Assembly: GCA_963708245.1 (NCBI GenBank)
Contig: OY970201.1
Coordinates: 5,146,001-5,210,000, forward strand
Direction: 5' to 3'
Length of the DNA stretch: 64,000 nt
From: CAVYXK01 sp963708245
GTDB lineage: Bacteria > Pseudomonadota > Alphaproteobacteria > Acetobacterales > Acetobacteraceae
Made by a program: the position numbers and the translations under genes. The notes beneath the pieces were generated by a model. That model did no database searches, was not told where the DNA came from, and saw only the letters and a list, made by a program, of their open reading frames with translations. Below, in pieces: positions 24,946-33,021 of the stretch (position 1 is its first letter; the number at the start of each line of letters is the position of its first letter).

Positions 24946-25368
24946 AGCATAATCCTCTGCGCCCCGATCGCATCCGTCGGTAGTATTGCTAAATAAGGTT
25001 TTAACGCAGGCGCAGAAAGATTGGGTACTGATTCACGCAGATAGCGACAGGCTGAATGATCGGTTGGGGCGGCATCCTCACCTCAGCCGTCGCGCGTTGG
25101 CCAGCTTTCTCGATTCCATCGGCCCACCGTTCGAATGAGCCGGGTCTTCGCAAATCGCGGCGATTTTTGTATAGGCTTGATCCATGCATGGCGGTCCCTT
25201 TCCGCAGCTCCCTCCCGCAAGAGGGCCCGCTAGGGGAGGGGGAGAGATGAGGGTTGGGTCATCCGGTAAAACGCCGCTTGCATCGCGCGCCGGAGCGGTC
25301 CATCTCGGTTCGAAAGGTGTTTACGCCCGCTGAACGGCACGGGGCCGGGCTCGGGGTGTGGAGGTAAC
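24946..25368. other. Gene-free stretch with one repeat hairpin
   Basis: About 420 bases between the GMC gene and tatA. At 25207-25245 there is a copy of the dispersed hairpin repeat (CTCCCTCCCGC, then GGGGAGGGGGAG). The rest has short frames without protein-like features, and no RNA gene is recognisable. A promoter for tatA is presumably in the last part but no good -35/-10 pair stands out. Confidence 0.45.
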
Positions 25369-25623
25369 ATGGGTAGCTTCAGCATCTGGCACTGGATGGT
25401 GGTGCTGATGGTCGTCCTGCTGCTGTTCGGCGGCGGTAAGGTGAGCGGCCTGATGGGCGATTTCGCCAAGGGCATCAAGGCTTTCAAGAAGAACATGGCG
25501 GACGACGACGACGCCTCGATGGCCGCCAGCGTCGATCGTCCCGCGGGCACGATCGCCGGGCCCGCCGCGGGCCAGCAGCAGGCCTCGGGCACCGCCCAGA
25601 AGACGGCGGCACACGTCGAATAG
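25369..25623 (+). CDS. tatA: Sec-independent translocase subunit TatA, stand-alone
   Basis: 84-residue TatA: one membrane segment (WHWMVVLMVVLLLFGGGKV), the FGGGK hinge, an amphipathic helix (LMGDFAKGIKAFKKNM), then an acidic patch and an Ala/Gly/Gln-rich tail. TatA forms the protein-conducting pore for folded proteins. tatB and tatC, usually downstream in alphaproteobacteria, are absent here; the next gene is a formamidase. Either the operon is split in this genome or this is a second TatA. Confidence 0.92.
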   Translation: MGSFSIWHWMVVLMVVLLLFGGGKVSGLMGDFAKGIKAFKKNMADDDDASMAASVDRPAGTIAGPAAGQQQASGTAQKTAAHVE

Positions 25624-25693
25624 CGCCCCCGAGGCACGGCCAAGCATCGCCTTCACCCGAAGCGCTTGACCTGACCCCGGGTTCGGCCACCAT

Positions 25694-25713
25694 CCGTCGG
25701 CGCTGACCGACGG
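25694..25713 (+). promoter_or_regulatory. Hairpin covering the formamidase ribosome site
   Basis: Perfect 7-bp stem CCGTCGG (25694-25700) / CCGACGG (25707-25713) with a 6-base loop. The 3' arm overlaps the GGAG ribosome site (25712-25715) eight bases before ATG 25724. If formed, it would lower translation of the downstream gene. It may equally be a terminator arm for tatA, though it has no T-run. Confidence 0.45.
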
Positions 25714-25723
25714 AGCCGTTCTC

Positions 25724-26683
25724 ATGGCCACTCACCGGATCGCCGCGACTCCAGAAACGGTTCGCTGGGGCAGTTTTGATGCTGCCTATCCGCCGCTGAT
25801 CACCGTCGCCTCGGGCGACACCGTCGTGCTGGAGTGCCTGTCCGCCGGCGGGCCGGAGGTCATGCCGCCGGCCGACTCGGGACTTGCGGTTCCCACCGCT
25901 CTGGCAACGATCTTCGCCGCCGGGTTACCACGCCTGGGGGGCCATATCTTGACCGGCCCGGTCGCGGTTGCCGGGTCCGAGCCGGGTGACCGGCTGGACG
26001 TGCGCATCGACCGGATCGAGCTCGGTGCCGACTGGGGCTTCTGCGGCTTTCGCCCACTGTTCGGGACGCTGCCCGAGGACTTCCCTGAACGTTACCTCAG
26101 CCACATCCCGATCGAGCGGTCCCGCCGCGTCTGCCGTCTGCCCTGGGGCACCGAGCTCTCTCTGGCGCCCTTCTTCGGCGTGATGGGCGTCGCTCCACCG
26201 CCGGAATGGGGAACGATTTCCACCAAGGAGCCGCGCGCCCACGGTGGCAATCTCGACAACAAGGAGTTGACCGAAGGGGCGGTGCTGTCGCTGCCCGTCT
26301 TCGTGCCAGGCGCGAATTTCTCCGCCGGCGACGGGCATGGTGTGCAGGGCGACGGCGAGGTGTGCATCAACGCGCTGGAAACCTGCCTGACCGGTACCTT
26401 CACCTTGACCTTGGTTAAGGGCGGCGGCGCGCGCGACCCGGCGCTGCGCCACCCGCGCGCCGAGACCGCTACCCATTGGATCACCATGGGGATGCACGAG
26501 GACCTGGACTTGGCGATGAAGCAGGCGCTGCGGGAGATGATCGCCTTCATCGTCGGGCGGACCAATCTCTCGCGCGAGCAGGCCTATCAATTCTGCTCCC
26601 TCGCGGTGGATTTTCACGTGACGCAGACAGTGAACGGCGAAAAGGGCGTTCATGGGCTGTTGCGCAAGGGATTGATGTTCTAG
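25724..26683 (+). CDS. Acetamidase/formamidase family protein
   Basis: 319-residue member of the acetamidase/formamidase family (PF03069 type), which release ammonia from short amides. Family features include GGHILTGPVAVAGSEPGD, the RAHGGNLDNKEL histidine segment near residue 172, LPVFVPGANFSAGDGHGVQG near 205, and the C-terminal FCSLAVDFHVTQTVNGEKGV (quoted in part). No signal peptide. The start ATG 25724 has GGAG eight bases upstream within a hairpin. It stands alone; no amide transporter is adjacent. Confidence 0.9.
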   Translation: MATHRIAATPETVRWGSFDAAYPPLITVASGDTVVLECLSAGGPEVMPPADSGLAVPTALATIFAAGLPRLGGHILTGPVAVAGSEPGDRLDVRIDRIELGADWGFCGFRPLFGTLPEDFPERYLSHIPIERSRRVCRLPWGTELSLAPFFGVMGVAPPPEWGTISTKEPRAHGGNLDNKELTEGAVLSLPVFVPGANFSAGDGHGVQGDGEVCINALETCLTGTFTLTLVKGGGARDPALRHPRAETATHWITMGMHEDLDLAMKQALREMIAFIVGRTNLSREQAYQFCSLAVDFHVTQTVNGEKGVHGLLRKGLMF

Positions 26684-26693
26684 CCCGAGTTTT

Positions 26694-26709
26694 CCACAAG
26701 TTTTTGTGG
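26694..26709. terminator. Weak hairpin after formamidase gene
   Basis: Stem CCACAA (26694-26699) / TTGTGG (26704-26709) with a four-base loop, 10 bases after the formamidase stop and followed by a T-rich stretch at 26717-26721. It could end the upstream transcript. The stem is short, so confidence is limited. The promoter of gcrA must lie just beyond it; no GANTC methylation site is seen there. Confidence 0.4.
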
Positions 26710-26789
26710 GGGCCTCGTTTTGTTCTATTGTTTCGAGTTGGTTGCCTCGATACCGTATCTTGCGTTGTGATGGATCGAGGAGCCACAAA

Positions 26790-27296
26790 ATGGAGTGGGC
26801 GGACGAGACGATCCTGCGCCTGCGGGCGCTCTGGGACGAGGGCCATTCGACGGCCGAAATCGGCCGCCGGTTGGGTGTCTCGAAGAATGCGGTGGTGGGT
26901 AAGGCGCATCGGCTGGACTTGCCGGCGCGACCCTCGCCGATCCGGCGGGGTGGCGAGGGTACGCCGCGGCCGAAGCGTCCGTCCGTCCGCCGGCCCCCCG
27001 TTGCGGGCCCGACCCTGCCGCCGCTCGCCAGCACCCGAACGCCGACGCCCACGCTGGCGGCAACGCCCAGACCGGTTGCGTCGCCCGCACCGTACGTGGC
27101 GCCGGCGCCCCGACTGCAGCCGGTCGCCCCACGTCCCTATGGCCGGGTGATCACCTGCTGCTGGCCGATCGGCGAGCCGTGCACTCCGAGCTTCCGGTTC
27201 TGCGACCAAGCCTCGGTACCCGGAAAGCCGTATTGCGAGGAACACGCCGAACTAGCCTACGTCCGCATCCGCGACAAACGCGAGGACGCCGCCTGA
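26790..27296 (+). CDS. gcrA: GcrA cell-cycle regulator
   Basis: GcrA, the alphaproteobacterial sigma70-associated activator that works at CcrM-methylated promoters. The 168-residue protein has the diagnostic N-terminus MEWADETILRLRALWDEGHS and the HTH SKNAVVGKAHRLDLPAR (residues 1-48), a long Pro/Arg-rich linker, and the C-terminal sigma-binding part with CCWPIGEP, FCDQASVPGKPYCEEHAELAY. GAGGAG at 26775-26780 sets the ATG at 26790. It is convergent with the GFA-family gene, 15 bases apart. Confidence 0.95.
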   Translation: MEWADETILRLRALWDEGHSTAEIGRRLGVSKNAVVGKAHRLDLPARPSPIRRGGEGTPRPKRPSVRRPPVAGPTLPPLASTRTPTPTLAATPRPVASPAPYVAPAPRLQPVAPRPYGRVITCCWPIGEPCTPSFRFCDQASVPGKPYCEEHAELAYVRIRDKREDAA

Positions 27297-27311
27297 ACCT
27301 CTGACAGTCGG

Positions 27312-27668
27312 TCAGTCGACGTATCGCTCTGTCTCAGCCCCGTCGAGGTGTCGAACCTTGGCGCGCGCCAAAACCTCCGGAGGCATCAGCCGCGCGTTTA
27401 CGCCCATTCGGTCGCGCGCCGGATCGACGGCAGCCCAGTGCGAGACGCAGCCGCAGTTCGGACAGCGGTGGAACACGATGGACCTATCATCCCACATGTA
27501 GGTGTCGGTGGTCGCATCCCGTGGTTGAACGCTTACCTGTCGCGGCGAATAGTACGCCCACAGCACGCCGTAACGACGACAGATCGAGCAGTTGCATTCG
27601 GTCACTTCTGCCGGAGCCGCATCGATTTCCAATGAGATCAAACCACAATGGCACGAAGCCCTGATCAT
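27312..27668 (-). CDS. GFA/CENP-V-family zinc protein
   Basis: 118-residue protein with the zinc-binding fold of glutathione-dependent formaldehyde-activating enzyme (GFA) relatives: cysteine groups CHCG (residues 7-10), CNCSICRR (26-33) and HRCPNCGC (68-75). The family is broad and most members have no proven substrate, so formaldehyde metabolism should not be assumed. ATG 27668 follows an AGAGG site; a GTG one codon earlier is also possible. The neighbouring TerC-type gene upstream ends 24 bases away on the same strand's 5' side, so it may share its transcript. Confidence 0.88.
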   Translation of the reverse strand: MIRASCHCGLISLEIDAAPAEVTECNCSICRRYGVLWAYYSPRQVSVQPRDATTDTYMWDDRSIVFHRCPNCGCVSHWAAVDPARDRMGVNARLMPPEVLARAKVRHLDGAETERYVD

Positions 27669-27692
27669 CACTTGCCTCTGGCTCCCACATAA

Positions 27693-28292
27693 TCACCCCA
27701 GCGCCGCGGCGACGCGATGCGAGCCCTGCCAGATCATTCGCAACGCCACCGATAGCATGATCAGCAACCCCACCCAGCCGATCCAGCGGTGCCGGTCCAG
27801 AGCCCGCGCCAGCAGTTCAGCGGCGAGCCCCATCATCGCCACTGACAGCAATAGGCCCGTCGCCAGCACCCAGTAGCTGCCGCCAGCCGCACCCGCCACC
27901 GCCAGCACGTTGTCCAGGCTCATCGAAATATCGGCAAGCACGATCCGCAGCAGCGCCTGCGCCAGCGTCTTCTGGCGAGCCGGCGCCTCCGCGACGCGGG
28001 CTGGGCGATAGCGGCGAAGCTCGCGGAACGTTTTCCAAGCGACGTACAGCAGCAACAGCCCGCCGGCGAGCGTCAGTCCCAGTATCTCTAACAGATCCAG
28101 CGCCACCAGCCCGAAGCCGATGCGGATCAGCGTGGCACCGGCAATGCCCAGCAGGATCGCCAGTCGCCGCCGTGGCGCAGGCAGGCCCGCAACCGCTAGC
28201 GCAACCACCACGGCGTTGTCGCCAGCCAGCGTCACGTCGATCAGCACCACCTGCAACAGCGCTGCAAGGTCGTGGGTCAACCAATGAGGCAT
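27693..28292 (-). CDS. TerC-family integral membrane protein (YjbE-like)
   Basis: 199-residue protein with about seven hydrophobic segments. Two TerC hallmarks are present: LQVVLIDVTLAGDNAVVVAL near residue 15 (acidic residues within the membrane) and its repeat LLRIVLADISMSLDNVLAVA near residue 118. Between them lies a basic cytoplasmic loop. TerC/YjbE proteins are implicated in metal-ion export, notably manganese, and in exoenzyme metalation. ATG 28292 begins just before the first segment. The gene is divergent from purB with about 100 bases between. Confidence 0.88.
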   Translation of the reverse strand: MPHWLTHDLAALLQVVLIDVTLAGDNAVVVALAVAGLPAPRRRLAILLGIAGATLIRIGFGLVALDLLEILGLTLAGGLLLLYVAWKTFRELRRYRPARVAEAPARQKTLAQALLRIVLADISMSLDNVLAVAGAAGGSYWVLATGLLLSVAMMGLAAELLARALDRHRWIGWVGLLIMLSVALRMIWQGSHRVAAALG

Positions 28293-28393
28293 GCGGCGCG
28301 ATCCTGCGGGCCAGGAGCAAGGCGCGCTTGCCAAGCGCCGGCGGAAGCGGTCTAGAGGCTGCGAGCCGTAGCAGAAAGTGGGCAGGCGCGCCG

Positions 28394-29734
28394 ATGGTTC
28401 CTCGCTATACGCGCCCCGAGATGGCAGCGATCTGGGCGCCGGAGAACCGCTACCGCATCTGGTTCGAGATCGAAGCCCTCGCCGCCGAAGGCATGGCGCT
28501 CATTGGCGCCATTCCTGAAGCCGCCGCCCGCGCGATCCGCGAGCGGGGCCGTGCCAGGGTGGCGCAGCTCGGCCCCGCCGATCTCGCTCGCATCGATGCG
28601 ATCGAGCGCGAGACGCGGCATGACGTGATTGCCTTCCTCACTTGGCTGGCTGAGTTGATCGGGGAGGAGAGCCGCTTCGTCCACGAGGGCATGACCTCAT
28701 CGGACGTGCTCGACACCTCCCTGTCGGTGCAGCTCACACAGGCAACGGACCTGCTTCTGGCTGACCTCGACGCAGTGCTCGCGGCCCTGAAGACGCGGGC
28801 GATCGAACACAAGCACACACTCACCATCGGCCGCAGCCATGGCATCCACGCGGAGCCGACCAGCTTTGGGCTGAAACTCGCCGGCCACTATGCCGAGTTC
28901 GCGCGCGACCGCGAGCGGCTCATCGCGGGCCGGCGTGAGATCGCGGTGGCGGCGATCAGCGGCGCAGTCGGCACCTACGCGCATGTCGATCCGCGCGTGG
29001 AGGCGTTCGTCGCAGAAAAGCTTGGCCTGGAGGTTGAGCCGGTCTCCACCCAGGTGATCCCGCGCGACCGGCACGCGGCCTACTTCTGCACGCTGGCGGT
29101 GATCGCCAGCGGCATCGAACGGCTGGCGACCGAAGTGCGCCATCTCCAGCGCAGCGAAGTGCGCGAAGCCGAGGAGTTCTTCCACCCGGGCCAGAAAGGC
29201 TCGTCGGCCATGCCGCACAAGCGGAACCCGGTGCTGTCAGAGAACCTGACCGGACTCGCGCGGGTGATCCGCGCCGCGGTCGTACCCGCGCTGGAGAACG
29301 TGGCGCTGTGGCACGAGCGCGACATTAGCCATTCCTCGGTAGAGCGGGTGATCGCGCCGGATGCGACGATCGCGCTCGATTTCGCCCTGGCGCGGCTGGC
29401 CGGCCTGATCGAGCGGCTGACCGTGTATCCGGACCGGATGGCGGCCAATCTCGATGCACTCGGCGGCATAGTTCACTCGGGCGAGGTGCTGCTGGCGCTG
29501 ACCCGGGTAGGCATCTCGCGCGAGGATGCCTATCGCATCGTGCAGCGAGCCGCGATGGAGACCTGGGAGAACCTCGGGCGTCCCGGCGCCCCCACCTTCC
29601 GCGAAGCCCTTGTGGGCGAACCCGAGGTAGCGGCGCGCGTCTCACTCGACGAACTCGACCGCGCAATGGACCCCAACCTGCATCTGCGAGAGCTCGACCG
29701 TGTGTTCGACCGCGTGTTCGGCGAGGCAAGCTGA
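28394..29734 (+). CDS. purB: Adenylosuccinate lyase
   Basis: Adenylosuccinate lyase (446 residues), acting twice in purine synthesis by releasing fumarate from SAICAR and adenylosuccinate. Family marks: MVPRYTRPEMAAIW at the start, the SRFVHEGMTSSDVLDT region near 94, the TIGRSHGIHAEPTSFG histidine near 142, and the flexible signature loop KGSSAMPHKRNP near 268. The frame is intact to 29734. ATG 28394 matches the conserved N-terminus; longer frames upstream are Ala/Arg-rich noise. No other purine gene is adjacent. Confidence 0.96.
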   Translation: MVPRYTRPEMAAIWAPENRYRIWFEIEALAAEGMALIGAIPEAAARAIRERGRARVAQLGPADLARIDAIERETRHDVIAFLTWLAELIGEESRFVHEGMTSSDVLDTSLSVQLTQATDLLLADLDAVLAALKTRAIEHKHTLTIGRSHGIHAEPTSFGLKLAGHYAEFARDRERLIAGRREIAVAAISGAVGTYAHVDPRVEAFVAEKLGLEVEPVSTQVIPRDRHAAYFCTLAVIASGIERLATEVRHLQRSEVREAEEFFHPGQKGSSAMPHKRNPVLSENLTGLARVIRAAVVPALENVALWHERDISHSSVERVIAPDATIALDFALARLAGLIERLTVYPDRMAANLDALGGIVHSGEVLLALTRVGISREDAYRIVQRAAMETWENLGRPGAPTFREALVGEPEVAARVSLDELDRAMDPNLHLRELDRVFDRVFGEAS

Positions 29735-29797
29735 GTGGGATGACTGTGCCTGCCACGGCGCTCACGCTGCTTCAGCGGCGGATCAGGGCAACATTCA

Positions 29798-29820
29798 CCT
29801 CTCCCGTTCTCCGGGAGAGG
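29798..29820. repeat. Hairpin of the dispersed CTCCC repeat after purB
   Basis: Perfect 8-bp stem CCTCTCCC (29798-29805) / GGGAGAGG (29813-29820). Flanks ggcaacattca and gcggcggatgaggg resemble those of the hairpin at 21196. It lies between purB and the NRDE gene and could serve as a transcript end. Confidence 0.65.
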
Positions 29821-29873
29821 TCGCTCCGTAGAGCGCGGCGGATGAGGGTGCCGCGGCGTGTAGAACCCTCCCC

Positions 29874-30608
29874 ATGTGTACCGTTGTCGTCCTGATCCGC
29901 CCCGGCCTGGCTTGGCCAGTCGTATTGGCGGCCAACCGTGACGAGCGGCTTGACCGCGCCTGGGACCCGCCCGGCGCTTGGTGGCGGGACCGCCCCGGCG
30001 TGGTGGCGGGACGCGACAGCACCGGTGGCGGCACCTGGATGGGCGTGAACCGAGCCGGCGTCATCGCCGCGGTGCTGAACCGTCCAGGCAGCTTGGGTCC
30101 TGCGCCGGGCAAGCGCAGCCGCGGCGAGTTGCCGTTGATTGCGCTGGAACACGACCAGGCCGAGGCAGCCGCCGCGGCGATCAGCACGCTGGACGCGAGC
30201 GGCTGGCGCAGCTTCAACATGGTTATCGCGGATCGCATGGGCGCGTGGTTCATCCGCGGCCTCGGCCGCGCGCAGCCTGATGTGCGCCCGCTATCGCCCG
30301 GGCTGCACATGGTCACCGCCCACGACCCCGACGACCAGGATAGTCCCCGGGTCGCGCGACATCTGCGCCGGTTCCGCGCCGCCACGCCGCCCGATATCGA
30401 CGACTGGCACACCTGGCGCGCCATCCTTGCCGATCGCAGCGGCTCCGCCGCTGAGCAGATCAACGTCGCCCCGCGCGGCGGCTTCGGGACCGTGTGTAGC
30501 TCGCTCGTCGCACTGCCGGCGCAGGGCCCGCCCGTCTGGCTGTTCGCCCCCGGCCCGCCCAACGAGGTGCCCTTCACCCGCGTGCAACCGGAGATGCCAA
30601 TCCGATGA
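29874..30608 (+). CDS. NRDE/TANGO2-family protein
   Basis: 244-residue protein of the NRDE (TANGO2-like) family, named for the motif AANRDERLDR near residue 21. The conserved Cys2 at the start (MCTVV) suggests an Ntn-type nucleophile after Met removal; GGGTWMGVNRAGVIAAVLNR near 51 and SPGLHMVTAHD near 141 also match. Human and bacterial relatives have been tied to haem handling and lipid homeostasis, but the biochemical role is unsettled. It overlaps the next gene by four bases (ATGA), so the two are translationally coupled. Confidence 0.88.
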   Translation: MCTVVVLIRPGLAWPVVLAANRDERLDRAWDPPGAWWRDRPGVVAGRDSTGGGTWMGVNRAGVIAAVLNRPGSLGPAPGKRSRGELPLIALEHDQAEAAAAAISTLDASGWRSFNMVIADRMGAWFIRGLGRAQPDVRPLSPGLHMVTAHDPDDQDSPRVARHLRRFRAATPPDIDDWHTWRAILADRSGSAAEQINVAPRGGFGTVCSSLVALPAQGPPVWLFAPGPPNEVPFTRVQPEMPIR

Positions 30609-31579
30609 TTCTGGTCACCAACAACGAAGGCACCGTCGGTGCCCCCACCACCGCCCGCCTGTTGTCGGAGGGCCGCCCGGCACTGGATGCGATAGAAGCC
30701 GGTATTCGGCTGATCGAGGCCGATCCGAACGTGCGTACGGTCGGCCGTGGCGGTTGGCCGAACCTGCTCGGGGAGGTGGAGTTGGACGCCTGCCTGATGG
30801 ATGGAACGACGCTCCGAACCGGGGCGGTGGGTGCTCTGAAAGGCTTCCTCCACCCGATCAGCGTTGCTCACGAGATCATGCGCCGCCTGCCCCACGAACT
30901 GCTGGTCGGCGACGGTGCGGCGCGTTTCGCCCGCGAGATCGGCGCCGAGCCGGCCGAGAACCTGACCGAGGACTCCCATCGCGCTTGGCAGGCCTGGTTC
31001 GACAACGAGGTGCCGGAGTCACTTCGGAAACGCTGGCCCGACGCGCCGCTCGCCGAACTGTGCCGGCACGCGGTGGATCCAGAGGTCGGACGCGATACAA
31101 CCGTATTCCTGGCACACGACCGGGACGGGAACATCTGCTCGGGGACGAGCACCTCGGGCTGGGGCTGGAAATATCCCGGGCGCCTCGGCGACAGCCCGAT
31201 CATCGGGGCCGGGTCCTACGTTGACACGCGCTACGGTGCTGCCGCCTGCACCGGCGCCGGCGAGATGACGATCCGTTGCTGCACAGCGCGCTCGATCGTC
31301 CTCTACATGAAAGCCGGCGCGGGCGTGGCCAATGCCGTCGGCGAGGCGGTCGAGGACATGCGCCGGCTGAAAGGCGGCCTCATCAGCCGCGTCACGATCC
31401 ACGCCATCGACACCAGGGGCAATCACAAGGTGATGGCGGTCAACGGCGCCGGAGACAACACCTACTGGCTATGGGAAGAAGGGGACGCGGCTCCCCGCTC
31501 CTTGCCGGCCGAGCCCGTCGTGATCACCACTGCTGCGACGCAGCCGACAGCAACGTCGCGTTACACGCGCAGGCCGTAA
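30605..31579 (+). CDS. Ntn-hydrolase asparaginase (glycosylasparaginase-like)
   Basis: 324-residue precursor of the N-terminal nucleophile asparaginase / isoaspartyl peptidase family, which hydrolyses N4-glycosylated asparagine or beta-aspartyl bonds after self-cleavage. The likely cleavage site precedes T165 in VGRDTTVFLAHDRDGN; GTSTSGWGWKYPGRLGDSPI and GAGSYVD follow, then GAGEMTIR. The N-terminal half has GRPALDAIEAGIRLIEADP and VGRGGWPN. ATG 30605 overlaps the NRDE stop. No signal peptide, so it probably acts in the cytoplasm on protein-repair or salvage products. Confidence 0.88.
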   Translation: MILVTNNEGTVGAPTTARLLSEGRPALDAIEAGIRLIEADPNVRTVGRGGWPNLLGEVELDACLMDGTTLRTGAVGALKGFLHPISVAHEIMRRLPHELLVGDGAARFAREIGAEPAENLTEDSHRAWQAWFDNEVPESLRKRWPDAPLAELCRHAVDPEVGRDTTVFLAHDRDGNICSGTSTSGWGWKYPGRLGDSPIIGAGSYVDTRYGAAACTGAGEMTIRCCTARSIVLYMKAGAGVANAVGEAVEDMRRLKGGLISRVTIHAIDTRGNHKVMAVNGAGDNTYWLWEEGDAAPRSLPAEPVVITTAATQPTATSRYTRRP

Positions 31580-31708
31580 GGGCCGGAGGGGCTGCGGAGC
31601 AAGAGACGCCTGCCCCCTTCCGGCACAAACAGGATCGAACCGCGGGCGCCTCCGTCTCGTTGCAGATCGCCTGCGAACGTGTCCGCCGGCGGCAAAGCGT
31701 TACTTCGG

Positions 31709-31754
31709 GTTACATTAGATGGATAGCATGTTACATGCAATATCTGCATATAAT
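31709..31754 (+). promoter_or_regulatory. Promoter/operator region of the RND efflux operon
   Basis: An AT-rich island with a consensus -10 box TATAAT at 31749-31754. Two overlapping palindromes lie in front: GCATG-TTA-CATGC (31726-31738) and ATGCA-ATATC-TGCAT (31735-31749). GTTACAT also repeats directly at 31709 and 31730, 21 bases apart, two helical turns. No consensus -35 is seen, so the promoter may be weak or activator/repressor controlled. The obvious candidate regulator is the MarR-type protein at 36217-36813 ending the operon. Confidence 0.55.
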
Positions 31755-31803
31755 GGCGGCGCTTCGGCGGACGCGATCCCCGAATTTGGCAAGGTATCGC
31801 TTG

Positions 31804-32991
31804 ATGAGAAAGCTCCTGGTGTTCGGCTTCGCCGTGGCGATTCTGGCCGCCGGGCTCGGCGACTGGCTGATTTCGGGCCGCCAGTCCGTCCATGCCGCGG
31901 GGCCGCCCGCCTCACCCGCCGTTCCGGTGACGACAGCGCCGGTAAAGACCGAGGACGTCCCCGTCTACCTGCGCGGTCTCGGCACGGTGCAGGCGTTCAA
32001 CACGGTCGAGATCAAGGCACAGGTGAACGGCGTCCTGGTCTCGTTGCCGGTGAAGGAGGGGCAGGAAGTCAAGCCGGGCGACATCGTCGCGCTGATCGAT
32101 CAACGGCCGTACAAGGCGGCGCTGGACCAGGCGACGGCGCAGCGGGCCGAGGACGTCGCGCAGTTGCAAAGCGCGAAGCTCGACTTGGCTCGCTATCAGG
32201 ACTTGGCGAAGAAAGGCTTTGCCCCCGTCCAGCAGGTCGATGACCAAACGGCCCAGGTAAGCAAATTGACCGCTGCGGTGCAGGCCGACACTGCGGCAAT
32301 CGAAACCGCACAGATCAACCTCGATTACTGTGTGATTCGAGCGCCGATCAGCGGTCGCGTCAGCCTCTATCAGACCGATGCGGGCAACCTGATCGAGGTG
32401 GCGAGCCAGACCGGCATCGTATCCATCACCCAGGACAAGCCAATCGCGGCGGTATTTACGCTCCCCGAGGCCGACTTGCCGCGCATCCAGGATGCGATGG
32501 CCAGGGGAACGCTGCCGGTCGTGGCGTATGCCAACGACGACAAGAGGAAGCTGGGCGACGGCACCTTGCTCACGCCAAACAACACCATCGACACCACGAC
32601 CGGCACGATCCAGCTCAAGGCGACGTTCACTAACAGCAACGACCGACTCTGGCCGGGCGAGTTCATTAATGCCCGCTTGCTGGTGGAGGTTCTGCACAAT
32701 GCCGTCACTGTCCCGGTACCGGCGATTGAGCACGGGCCAAATGGGCTGTACGTCTACACGGTCGACCCGAATGAAACGGTGCAGACGCAAGCGATCGAGG
32801 TCGGATATCAGGACACCAATACCGCGGTGGTGACCAGCGGACTGCAATCCGGCCAGACCGTCGTCGTGGCAGGCCAGTCGCGGCTGTCGCCAGGCGTTCG
32901 GGTAACCACGAATGCCGGCAATACCTCTTCGACCCCCGGCAGCAGTTTGACGCACACAACTGCCGAAAACACGGCAGCCGCGTCACCCTAG
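31804..32991 (+). CDS. RND efflux periplasmic adaptor subunit
   Basis: 395-residue membrane-fusion protein of the MdtA/AcrA type. An N-terminal signal-anchor (LLVFGFAVAILAAGLGDWLI) is followed by the first lipoyl half (VEIKAQVNGVLVSLPVKEGQ), a helical hairpin around residues 95-150 (LDQATAQRAEDVAQLQSAKL), the second lipoyl half (VIRAPISGRVSLYQTDAGNL) and the beta-barrel and membrane-proximal domains. It links the inner-membrane pump encoded 30 bases downstream to an outer-membrane channel, which is not encoded here. ATG 31804 is chosen; a TTG codon directly precedes it. Confidence 0.92.
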   Translation: MRKLLVFGFAVAILAAGLGDWLISGRQSVHAAGPPASPAVPVTTAPVKTEDVPVYLRGLGTVQAFNTVEIKAQVNGVLVSLPVKEGQEVKPGDIVALIDQRPYKAALDQATAQRAEDVAQLQSAKLDLARYQDLAKKGFAPVQQVDDQTAQVSKLTAAVQADTAAIETAQINLDYCVIRAPISGRVSLYQTDAGNLIEVASQTGIVSITQDKPIAAVFTLPEADLPRIQDAMARGTLPVVAYANDDKRKLGDGTLLTPNNTIDTTTGTIQLKATFTNSNDRLWPGEFINARLLVEVLHNAVTVPVPAIEHGPNGLYVYTVDPNETVQTQAIEVGYQDTNTAVVTSGLQSGQTVVVAGQSRLSPGVRVTTNAGNTSSTPGSSLTHTTAENTAAASP

Positions 32992-33021
32992 CTCTCTTTC
33001 GCGTACCGCAAAGGTCCCCGG

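Noticed and set aside
25001..25189. 62-residue minus-strand frame in the gap before tatA
   Set aside because: No ribosome site, no recognisable protein pattern; could be a scrap of decayed gene but not supportable.
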